A stretch of DNA of 36,566 nt from Elusimicrobiota bacterium (GTDB lineage: Bacteria > Elusimicrobiota > Elusimicrobia > 2-02-FULL-39-32), in assembly GCA_016180425.1 (NCBI GenBank), contig JACPBF010000017.1, positions 1-36,566 of the forward strand, written 5' to 3'. This document shows, piece after piece, positions 28,879 to 36,395 of the stretch (positions within the stretch are counted from its first letter, which is position 1; each line of letters opens with the position of its first letter). The notes beneath the pieces were generated by a model, which ran no database searches, was not told the origin of the DNA, and was given only the letters and a program-made list of their open reading frames with translations. The translations under genes were made by a program, and so were the position numbers.

Positions 28879-28908
28879 GGATTTTAATGGATTTTAAGGG
28901 GTTTTAAG
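28879..28908. repeat. Three 10-bp phased direct repeats
   Basis: GGATTTTAAT, GGATTTTAAG and GGGTTTTAAG follow one another without gaps, placing TTTTAA once per helical turn. They lie between the divergent surface-operon and giant-gene promoters. This could bend the DNA or bind a regulator cooperatively. Confidence 0.55.
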
Positions 28909-28994
28909 GGTTATTTCTGCCTAGATTGACTATTTTCTTGCCTGGATCATTCATAAGCTTAAATTTTTCAAAAAAAAATTCTTTTTTCCCGCCC

Positions 28995-29022
28995 TTGACA
29001 TTTACTAATTTCCTGTTAAACT
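28995..29022 (+). promoter_or_regulatory. Promoter of the second giant gene
   Basis: A perfect TTGACA (28995-29000), 16-nt spacer, and an extended -10 (TG-T-TAAACT, 29014-29022). Predicted start near 29029, just before the inverted repeat. Confidence 0.55.
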
Positions 29023-29036
29023 TCTATTAGTATTGA

Positions 29037-29065
29037 ACGCGTAAGAATCTAACATTCTTACGCGT
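29037..29065 (+). promoter_or_regulatory. Perfect 12-bp inverted repeat (hairpin or operator)
   Basis: ACGCGTAAGAAT, a 5-nt loop (CTAAC), then the exact complement ATTCTTACGCGT, followed by GTTCTTTT. Placed about 8 nt after the predicted transcription start. It may be an operator, a 5'-stabilising hairpin or an attenuator; the following T-run is broken by a C, so terminator function is uncertain. Confidence 0.7.
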
Positions 29066-29145
29066 GTTCTTTTAAAGGTCAAAGAGTCACAATCACTCGG
29101 TCCATCCTAAAAGTTTTCTTCTAATTTAAGACTTGTAGGAGAAAG

Positions 29146-29172
29146 ATGGGCAGAGATCACATAACTCGATAA
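29146..29172 (+). CDS. Possible 8-codon leader peptide
   Basis: AGGAG (29137-29141) precedes ATG 29146 by 4 nt and the frame reads MGRDHITR then TAA at 29170-29172. It ends inside the 5' arm of the riboswitch, so its translation would interfere with the closing stem. Short and unsupported by comparison; could be chance. Confidence 0.3.
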   Translation: MGRDHITR

Positions 29173-29300
29173 AGGCAACTTCTGGTAGACACCAGAAGGC
29201 GCAAAGCTCAAAAGCCAAACCTACGATCTTAATGAAGCAGAAGTTTTCCTGCATTTTAAGATTTTGGTAGGGAAGCTGGTTTGAGTTACCGAAGGTTATG
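29160..29300 (+). ncRNA. Cyclic-di-GMP riboswitch, class I (GEMM-I)
   Basis: The region has the GEMM-I order: GGCAA (29174-29178), a P2 hairpin with 8-bp stem and AGAC loop (29179-29198), GCGCAAAGC (29199-29207, consensus GACGCAAAGC), AAACCTAC (29217-29224), a long P3 hairpin, GGTAGGGAAGC (29266-29276, consensus GGUAGGUAGC) and GTTACCGA (29285-29292, consensus GGUUACCGA). CTCAAA (29207-29212) pairs with TTTGAG (29280-29285), replacing the equivalent helix in the Vc2 aptamer. The G before CAA that distinguishes c-di-GMP from cGAMP binders is G. The outer stem pairs CATAAC (29160-29165) with GTTATG (29295-29300), which contains the start codon of the downstream gene, implying translational repression when ligand is bound. 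Confidence 0.87.
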
Positions 29301-32300
29301 ATAAAAAATAGTTCTCATCATCGTCATTCATTTTGGCTACGTCATACTTCGTTATGTATGGCCGTAGTCTTTTTTTATGTACAGGTAGGTTATGGAGTTA
29401 TAGAGCCTTTGGCTCAGACTCAAAAAGAGAAGAAGTACGCAAAACTGTGGCAAGAAAGAAAAGAAGCAGCGAATAAACTAAACAGCAAAGATCATCACAG
29501 CCAACAGCTACTCAAACAGGAATCAGACCCAACAGTATCTCTACCAAAACAAACTGAAGGACTCCTATCCCAACTCCCGTTTCTAGAGACAAACTTTTTA
29601 ACAAACTCCTTTCCTCAAACCCAAGAGTTTGGCAGGGATTTCCCTGTAGTATCCCCTAGTGAACTTGAAGTAGGGAAATTATCTCCTTCTCAATCTAAAA
29701 CTCTAGGTTCATGGCTGAAGGCGCTCCCTCCAAGTTATGCATCTTTAAGAGACCTCTATATCCCGCCCAACTGGCAGCCTCAAGATTTGATGGTGTTTCA
29801 TATCCAAGATGCTCATGAAAACTTTGAAGCTCAAAAGAATATCGCCAGGATCATTGAACTTCTTGCAGAAGCTAGGATTGATAATTCAGGTTTTAGGGTT
29901 CGTGCTCCCACCAAATCATCTGGGAATGATCTAAACGGACATCAGAATCAGAGGCACCAACTGCGAATGGTAGTTGGCTTAGAAGGAGCGTCTGGCCCTA
30001 TGAACTTTGAGCCTTACCAAACATTTCCAGAGCCAGGAATTACAAAAGAGATAGCAGACTACTTTTTAAAAGAATCGTTTATTAGTGGGGCAGAATATGC
30101 GGGAATGACTTTGAATTTAAACAGGGGGTTTGGGAATCGGGTTATAAAGAACTTACAACTAGATTCGATCTTTGAGAAAGAAACTTTCGGTAAATTACCC
30201 GAACCTCCTGTATTGTTCTGGGGAATAGAGAGTAAAGAACCGTATCTAGATCATATTAGAGCTTACAAGGACTCTATTCCTTTACAGCAAAAAGCAAAAG
30301 AGATACATCAAGTGCTTTTGTCTTCAGTTAACCAGATCAAAGCAACCGTATTCAACCCTAAACTTAAAACTTTAGATGAGAAGATAACCCGCTACAATAA
30401 AGGAGAGATCAAATTAGGAGATTACATTAAATTCCTATTTCAACTACAGCCAAAAGTTTCTAGCCATTACCCAAACCTTCGTCAATTCTTAGATGCCTTA
30501 TCTTTAGAAGAATCCCTTGACTATGAGAAAGTAGAAGAGGAGAGAAGAAAATTAACTAAAGAACTCACAGAAAAACTACCAAAAATCGAACTCAATAACT
30601 TAGCAGCCGCCAGTGTCTCTTACCGTTTAAAAACAATCACTCACGGCTCTTTCTACCAATATCTCAAAGATTTATGTTTTGCCTATGGAGTAGGTTTATC
30701 CCAATATCCAGATATGGACAAATATATCCGCTATGTTTTGACCAGTGAGAAGATCGTGTCTGATCATCTGTTTGATGAGATCAATCTCCTAGAGAGAAAG
30801 GGATTAGAATCGAACATCAGAAACAGGGATGAAAAAAAGCTGATCCAGATATCTAGAGATTTAACTTTAATAGAAAAGCTGATCAAATACGAGCTTAGCC
30901 CTATGGAATGGGAAGAGTATGCCAATAGAAAAGAGGAAATTCGCAAGGTTCAAGAGAGAATCAAGGAGTTTACTAAAAAAAATATTGACAGCATTCAAAA
31001 TAAAACAGCTGAGTTCGCACATAAAGAAATTGAACAGAAACAAGAACTCTTAAATTATATTCATGCTTTTGAGAAGTTCAACCAAGCAGCTATTAAAAGG
31101 GATGGACTGCTGGTAGGTAACCTTCTCAGTAAGGTTAAAGAAACAAAGTCTGGTTCTACCCTAATAGGGATCATGGTTACAGGAGGGTTCCATACTGCTG
31201 GCATTACACGGCTGTTAAAAGATAAGAAGACGGCATATGTTGTATTGTCGCCAAGAATAGGAGAAGTTAAAGGGTCAGGTTCCGAATATTTGGATGTTTT
31301 CACTAGAGATAAAACCCAGCTTGAAAAACTCTTCACTGGAGAACGGATCACTCTTAAATCTCCTCTCCCCACTGCTCTATATCAGGCTGGGGAAGAAATC
31401 CCTACTCAAACCTATGTGGTGGAACGAATGTTTACCCTGTTTGCCTCTGGAAGGTTAGTCAAGAAAGCTCTACAGCAGTTCTCTCATCTTACACGAGAAA
31501 ATAAAAAGCAAGTAGAGAAGGATCTTTTAAGTTGGATGGAGAGTATAAAAAAGGAGAAAGGGTTTACAACCATTGATGGGATTACCATTAAAAAGATTGA
31601 GGAATTTAGGAAATCCGATGGAACCATAGAGAAGCTGACAGTTAGAATTAGTCTTTATGGGAATGTGAATGGGGAGAGAAAAGAGAGTAAGGTGGCTTTG
31701 GAGATCAGAACTGAATGGTCAGCGCCCGCAAAGGATGATTCAAAGGGAACTGAAGGATTTAAAGTTCCAACGAAAGAGCAGAATCGTCAAAATCTTGCAA
31801 ATAAAATCAGTGAACTGAAGTTTGAAAATGAAATCTTCACAATTTATGTTCCCCAGAGTGATTTTATAGAGAGAGCGCTGGATGCCATCAAAAATCAGCT
31901 AGGATTAGTTTCTAAAATTGTCAAAAAGAACGCGGATCGTAAGATATTCCTCCAACTGCCAAATATACCTATGAAAATAATACCTCATATAACCAAGATA
32001 GCAGCCATTCTATTAGGAATTAAAATAGTCACACTAGCTGCGCCTGCTTTTGCAGCTGGAACAGGAGCTGATATCGTTACTTCTGTAGCGAATTTATTTC
32101 TAAATGTCTCTGTTACTTTTGCCTTCATCATGCTTTCTATTCCGCTCATTTTCATGCCAATACTCGATCAGTTAAAGGAGCAGGAGTTAGACCAGAAAAT
32201 GTTTAGTTCTTGGAAGCAAAGAATCAGAACTCTTGAAGAAAGACTGCCTAAAGAAGAATCAGTATTACTATCTGTGATGATGTTAGCGGGGACATTAATC

Positions 32301-35300
32301 TTCTTTTATTTTATTTCTTATATCAATAATGTACAACTGCCATTATTTAATCCAGAGCTAGTTGATCCCTACTTAATTGAATATAATTTCTCCCTCTTTG
32401 AAAAATTCGTTGGAACCTTTGCTTCAGAAAATCAAATAAATTTTTATTTTTTTAGGTATAAAGCATTGCAAATGTTCACTGGTTTATTTTATCTTTTTTT
32501 AGGAGCATCCATAGTAAACGCAACCATAAATCTTACCCATGCTGTTTCCTATTGGATAGAAAGAATTCATTATAAGCTCTTTGCGCAAGAGATTGCAGCG
32601 AAAAATGATCCAATAGCTAGAAAATTAAGATTAACTAAAGTCCCCATTAACCCTCCAAAGAGAAGTCGGGAACGTCGTATCCCTTTACGTAACACGGTTT
32701 GGCTTCAATCTGGCGGCTATACTATAAAATGTTGGGTTGCAAAGACAGGAGAAAATGAGCAAGTGTTTTATCGCCAATATGATGCAATGAGTGGAAACCC
32801 TCTGTCAGATTCTAAAGCAGTAATATTCCAAGGAACTAACTATCCCCCTACTTTTACAGTAGTTCCTCATATAGAAAATCTAGGTATTTTTAATGGGGAT
32901 TATGATACCCATCTAAAACATTTTAAAATCTCAATGGAACATCTTAAGTCCGGTTCATTCGCATTCAAGTTATACGATTATGAATCTGGAGTTACTGTGG
33001 TGCAAGATAGAAAAATAGAAAAGGAATCCACGGTCACAGAAATAAAAAAAGAGGTAAGCAACGTCATTATAGAAACTAATGATCCATTGAAATCACAAGA
33101 AGACGGTGAGGAAGAGATAAAAAGAATTTTACAGAGTGGAGAGATTCCATTAGATCAAATTTGGTCAGCTATAGGAGATGGGGACAGTTTTGGGGATACC
33201 AATAAGGTGGATAGCAAAGATTTGATTGGCACATTAGGGAAACCTGATTCAACTCGGGTTCTTTTCTCTAATAGGACGCACCGATCTATTTACAAAGAAT
33301 TAAGAATAGTGATGCAAGAGAAAGCGCAAGAGGATGGAGGAGTGGTATATCGCTATGTGGGCGGAGATGAGTTCATGCCAGTTTTTACAGGAACAAGAGA
33401 AGAGGTTAAAGAGAAGTTAGATGGGCTTGTAAAACATGTGAATGAATATTTTAAAGGTAAATATGCGATCTTTAGGATCAGTGGGGATAATCTTTCAAAG
33501 CAGCAGATCAATAGTTTAAAGAGAATGAAAGGATCATTGGTGTTAGCTAGACATGGGAAGGGTTATAACATTTTATTTGAGAGAAATGGGGAGATAGAGA
33601 GTAATTTAGAGGCTTTATTTAAAGGAAGAGAAGGGATTGAGGTAGCTCCTATAGACATAGAAACAGAGCTAAGAGGGTTAATCACTATTTCTATTGGAGC
33701 TGTTTCTGCAGAACAGGTGTTGGAGTATATTGTGAGTCAGAGTGCGAAAGAGAAAGTTAGAAAGGAAGAGAAAAAAATGAGGGCTCAAGGATCAACCAAT
33801 GATCAAATTCATGCAATGGAAAAGAGGATAAAACAAGAGATTAGGATGGAATGGATTACAATAAAAAATGGTCAAGAAGTGATTCAGCAAGAAAAGTTAG
33901 ATGAGTTCTATCTATGGAGCATTAGGATCGCAAATGATATGTTAAAAAAAGCAAAGGAGGAAGATGAGAAGAGAGTAAAGGGAAAAGGGAGGAATAGAGC
34001 CGAATTGCCAACAACTCTTAAAGAAAATATTACAGATTATTTAGAAAAAATACATAAACCAATCACTCCAGCTAAGATTCAGGAATTACAGGAGAAGTTA
34101 AAGAAACATAAGGATCAAGAAGGAAACAAGGGAGATGGATTAGATGGATTAACAGGAGCAGAGTTGTATGAGGTGTTTAGAGGTAAAGTATCTAAATCAG
34201 ATTATGGCAATCTCATGTTAGTTGCCATGTTGAATTGGGGTTTAGGTCAGAAACGAGCATTCCATGAGTTGCAGGATATAGTTGGGTATCTTTCTGGGAA
34301 CGAAGCGATTAAATTATTGTTTGACCAAATTCAATCTACTTTGCAAGAGATAGAGAATCTGCAAGGAATAAAAGAAGGAGAAGAATTCTATTTATCTCGC
34401 GGTCCTCCAGACAAGGCATATACCTATAGCACGAATGTAAGTTTGCGTGGTCCACCAGAGCTGTTTGAGAGACTTAAGTTCTTGGTAAAGGAATTAGAAG
34501 AAAAACTGAATGAGAAATTTAAAAAGGAGTTAGAGGAACTAAAAGAGCAAGAAAATTTTAAAGAGAAGTTTCCAGATTTTGATCAGTTACGCATTCAGTT
34601 AGTAATTTATGATGTATCGTTAGATGAGTTAAAAAAGCTTAAAGAGAGAAGCCCAGAATTAGCCAAGAGGCTGCAGAATGGGTTTCAAGCCATAGATTTA
34701 ATGGGTGGGTTAGTAGATTCTGCTTCAGTAATAGGGATGGATAGAATTAAAGAGGTATTGGATGTAAGGGAAATTAAGATAGAGGGCTATAAAGATATTT
34801 TGGTATTAGGGCTGCCATATAAGGATGGGAATCTAGATTTAAGAAGAATTGAGAAGTTATTAGAGTTGTATGAAGAAGCAGAACAAAAGATCGCAGAAGA
34901 AGCTTATGAGAATCTATTAGTAAGTCGAGGAATAGATCCAAAGAGCAGGGTGAATCCATTTAAAGGGAAAAGAGCGATTGAAGTTGCAACAAAACCAGAA
35001 ACTAAAAAGGAAGAAGTTTCTAAAGGGATTATAAAAAGAACAATAGATTTAGTAGTGAAAGAAGAAGGAACTTCTATGGTTGAATATGGGATTCTAACAA
35101 GTTTAGCTGCGTTAGGAGCAATAGTTTTATCTTTGTTTGTTCCTTTGATAACTCCTATGGTAGTTGCATTAACGACTATATTAGGATATCCAATCACAAC
35201 TAAAGATGAGAAGGTGGGACGGAACAAGAAGGGAAGATATTGGAGCAAGGATAAAGAGGGAGAGATCCCTATAGGAGCAAAAGTGGGTATAAAGGAAAAT

Positions 35301-36395
35301 TTTCAAGAACAATTAAAGAAAAAAGTCCCTTTCCATATTTTACCTGAAATAGAGAAACTAGATTTAAATGAGTTAAATGAAATTGAGAAAGCATTAAGAC
35401 TAGAACTAGACAATGATCAAGTAAAACAGATGTTAAGAGCTATTCATTTATTAACATACGCTGAACTGTTTGAAGGCGATTTTAAAGAGAAAGATGAACC
35501 AATAGGGGAACTATCAGATTTGTCAAAAGTGATTGGGTATCTTTCTTTAGGAGAGCTAAAGAGTGTTGTCCAGAGATTTAAAGAACTCTATAAAGAAGAT
35601 CGTAAAAAGGCAGAACAGTCCTTTGGAGTTTTTGCAGAGAGATTGTTTAGGCTTGGAGGAGAGTTCAGCTATGCTAATGACTATGCAAGAGACAGCTCTG
35701 AAAAATATTTTGAAGAATTGTGGCAATCCTATTTAGGTTTAAGAGTGATATTAGCTCCTCAACAAAAACTCTCTCAAACAAAACTTAAGCAAATGAAACA
35801 AACAGCATTAACTGCCTATCATCATGGAGCTGGAATGAGCGGGAAGTTTAAATCCCAACCATTCCCGGACCAAATCCCTCAAGACCATATCCTAGAGTTC
35901 CATCTATCTAGCCTAGATGGGAATGGAATCCAATCTCTGGTAGAACAGATTAAAAAACAGTTTGTAAAAGAAGAAAGAAACATAATTTTAATTTCTACCC
36001 ATAAAGAGGATATTACAGAAGAATCATTGATTTTTGCTTTAAATGGATTAGGTATAAATCAAGATATGTTACAAGCTTTATTTCCTTTTGGATTAGGGGA
36101 ATATTTAATTACAAGGGATGAAATAGAGAAGAAGCAGCTCATAGACCCAAGAATAGAGATTGAGCCTGATGGTTTATATGAGATCGTGTTGGAAAAAGTC
36201 AGAGCAATTCATGGAACACAAATTACAGAGGTTACACTAGATATTTTTACAGATCAGATGATCTTTAAAGAGAATTGGAAAGAAGGATTGAAGATTACTT
36301 TAAATTTCCTGATCTCTCCTACTCGAATTGTCCCAATCAGCTCGCAGATGGGAGAACTCTTTAAAGCAAGAGAACTATTGGCGCTACAACAGTAA
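29298..36395 (+). CDS. Second giant protein: signal peptide, ChaN/TraB-like region, membrane region, GGDEF, Flp-like prepilin segment, shared C-terminal domain
   Basis: A 2,365-aa protein. ATG 29298 is chosen because a signal-peptide-like N-terminus follows (SLCMAVVFFYVQVGYG) and the riboswitch ends on this codon; GAAGG is only 2 nt upstream, so its ribosome site is poor or unusual (next in-frame ATG 29358). Residues about 150-710 contain HIQDAHENFEAQKNI (from His167), VVGLEGASGPM, LFWGIESKEPY and VTGGFHTAGITRLLKDKK..YVVLSP, reminiscent of ChaN/TraB-type folds (weak). A membrane region (about 895-1110) has an AAPAFAAG site. A beta domain of unknown type follows, then a divergent GGDEF domain (1288-1570), a Lys/Glu-rich helical region, a Flp-like prepilin segment (1922-1970), more helices, and the shared C-terminal domain (2196-2365). 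Function unknown; c-di-GMP control of an envelope protein is the likeliest theme. Confidence 0.9.
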   Translation: MIKNSSHHRHSFWLRHTSLCMAVVFFYVQVGYGVIEPLAQTQKEKKYAKLWQERKEAANKLNSKDHHSQQLLKQESDPTVSLPKQTEGLLSQLPFLETNFLTNSFPQTQEFGRDFPVVSPSELEVGKLSPSQSKTLGSWLKALPPSYASLRDLYIPPNWQPQDLMVFHIQDAHENFEAQKNIARIIELLAEARIDNSGFRVRAPTKSSGNDLNGHQNQRHQLRMVVGLEGASGPMNFEPYQTFPEPGITKEIADYFLKESFISGAEYAGMTLNLNRGFGNRVIKNLQLDSIFEKETFGKLPEPPVLFWGIESKEPYLDHIRAYKDSIPLQQKAKEIHQVLLSSVNQIKATVFNPKLKTLDEKITRYNKGEIKLGDYIKFLFQLQPKVSSHYPNLRQFLDALSLEESLDYEKVEEERRKLTKELTEKLPKIELNNLAAASVSYRLKTITHGSFYQYLKDLCFAYGVGLSQYPDMDKYIRYVLTSEKIVSDHLFDEINLLERKGLESNIRNRDEKKLIQISRDLTLIEKLIKYELSPMEWEEYANRKEEIRKVQERIKEFTKKNIDSIQNKTAEFAHKEIEQKQELLNYIHAFEKFNQAAIKRDGLLVGNLLSKVKETKSGSTLIGIMVTGGFHTAGITRLLKDKKTAYVVLSPRIGEVKGSGSEYLDVFTRDKTQLEKLFTGERITLKSPLPTALYQAGEEIPTQTYVVERMFTLFASGRLVKKALQQFSHLTRENKKQVEKDLLSWMESIKKEKGFTTIDGITIKKIEEFRKSDGTIEKLTVRISLYGNVNGERKESKVALEIRTEWSAPAKDDSKGTEGFKVPTKEQNRQNLANKISELKFENEIFTIYVPQSDFIERALDAIKNQLGLVSKIVKKNADRKIFLQLPNIPMKIIPHITKIAAILLGIKIVTLAAPAFAAGTGADIVTSVANLFLNVSVTFAFIMLSIPLIFMPILDQLKEQELDQKMFSSWKQRIRTLEERLPKEESVLLSVMMLAGTLIFFYFISYINNVQLPLFNPELVDPYLIEYNFSLFEKFVGTFASENQINFYFFRYKALQMFTGLFYLFLGASIVNATINLTHAVSYWIERIHYKLFAQEIAAKNDPIARKLRLTKVPINPPKRSRERRIPLRNTVWLQSGGYTIKCWVAKTGENEQVFYRQYDAMSGNPLSDSKAVIFQGTNYPPTFTVVPHIENLGIFNGDYDTHLKHFKISMEHLKSGSFAFKLYDYESGVTVVQDRKIEKESTVTEIKKEVSNVIIETNDPLKSQEDGEEEIKRILQSGEIPLDQIWSAIGDGDSFGDTNKVDSKDLIGTLGKPDSTRVLFSNRTHRSIYKELRIVMQEKAQEDGGVVYRYVGGDEFMPVFTGTREEVKEKLDGLVKHVNEYFKGKYAIFRISGDNLSKQQINSLKRMKGSLVLARHGKGYNILFERNGEIESNLEALFKGREGIEVAPIDIETELRGLITISIGAVSAEQVLEYIVSQSAKEKVRKEEKKMRAQGSTNDQIHAMEKRIKQEIRMEWITIKNGQEVIQQEKLDEFYLWSIRIANDMLKKAKEEDEKRVKGKGRNRAELPTTLKENITDYLEKIHKPITPAKIQELQEKLKKHKDQEGNKGDGLDGLTGAELYEVFRGKVSKSDYGNLMLVAMLNWGLGQKRAFHELQDIVGYLSGNEAIKLLFDQIQSTLQEIENLQGIKEGEEFYLSRGPPDKAYTYSTNVSLRGPPELFERLKFLVKELEEKLNEKFKKELEELKEQENFKEKFPDFDQLRIQLVIYDVSLDELKKLKERSPELAKRLQNGFQAIDLMGGLVDSASVIGMDRIKEVLDVREIKIEGYKDILVLGLPYKDGNLDLRRIEKLLELYEEAEQKIAEEAYENLLVSRGIDPKSRVNPFKGKRAIEVATKPETKKEEVSKGIIKRTIDLVVKEEGTSMVEYGILTSLAALGAIVLSLFVPLITPMVVALTTILGYPITTKDEKVGRNKKGRYWSKDKEGEIPIGAKVGIKENFQEQLKKKVPFHILPEIEKLDLNELNEIEKALRLELDNDQVKQMLRAIHLLTYAELFEGDFKEKDEPIGELSDLSKVIGYLSLGELKSVVQRFKELYKEDRKKAEQSFGVFAERLFRLGGEFSYANDYARDSSEKYFEELWQSYLGLRVILAPQQKLSQTKLKQMKQTALTAYHHGAGMSGKFKSQPFPDQIPQDHILEFHLSSLDGNGIQSLVEQIKKQFVKEERNIILISTHKEDITEESLIFALNGLGINQDMLQALFPFGLGEYLITRDEIEKKQLIDPRIEIEPDGLYEIVLEKVRAIHGTQITEVTLDIFTDQMIFKENWKEGLKITLNFLISPTRIVPISSQMGELFKARELLALQQ
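31960..32620 (+). other. Membrane region with internal signal-peptide-like segment
   Basis: IIPHITKIAAILLGIKIVTLAAPAFAAG has a basic/hydrophobic build ending in an A-F-A|A SPase I-type motif near residues 915-922. At least three more hydrophobic helices follow (VSVTFAFIMLSIPLIFMPIL; LLSVMMLAGTLIFFYFISYI; FTGLFYLFLGASIVNATINL), so this is the main membrane part of the protein. Confidence 0.6.
33160..34010 (+). other. Domain: divergent GGDEF (diguanylate cyclase-like)
   Basis: Residues about 1288-1570. DGDSFGDTN (Asp1294, Asp1296, Phe1298, Asp1300, Asn1302) matches the family's D.D.FK..ND; YVGGDEFMPV carries an intact GGDEF (1355-1359); ITISIGAVSAEQ matches the 'vTiSiGva' strand; and ANDMLKKAKEEDEKRVKGKG matches the 'AD.ALY.AK..GRN' helix. 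An insertion of about 80 residues lies between GGDEF and TISIG, and the GH..GD segment after the first motif is degenerate. It could synthesise or merely bind nucleotide. The gene's leader carries a c-di-GMP aptamer. Confidence 0.82.
35061..35190 (+). other. Embedded Flp/Tad-type prepilin-like segment
   Basis: EEG|TSMVEYGILTSLAALG (Gly1924, Glu1929, Tyr1930) reproduces the Flp prepilin pattern: Gly at -1, Glu at +5, Tyr at +6, EYG and then a hydrophobic helix. The preceding residues are basic (IKRTIDLVVK). In true Flp pilins this is a 50-70 aa protein; here it lies more than 1,900 residues into a giant protein. A second hydrophobic stretch (ITPMVVALTTILGYP) follows. Confidence 0.75.
35883..36395 (+). 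other. Shared C-terminal domain (copy in giant protein 2)
   Basis: Residues 2196-2365 match the last 176 residues of the first giant protein in order and spacing (DHILEFHLS / DHVLTLDFS; YLITRDEIE / WIVTSREEM; TRIVPISSQMGEL / GTILPMSPELEQE). A few small gaps are needed in the first third. Confidence 0.65.

Noticed and set aside
29037-29070. Inverted repeat as a standard Rho-independent terminator
   Set aside because: The following T-run is short and interrupted, and the hairpin lies between a good promoter and the riboswitch; kept only as a possible attenuator.
29160-29300. cGAMP-selective (GEMM-Ib) rather than c-di-GMP riboswitch
   Set aside because: The position before CAA that is A in cGAMP-selective members is G here, so c-di-GMP is preferred; not excluded without binding data.
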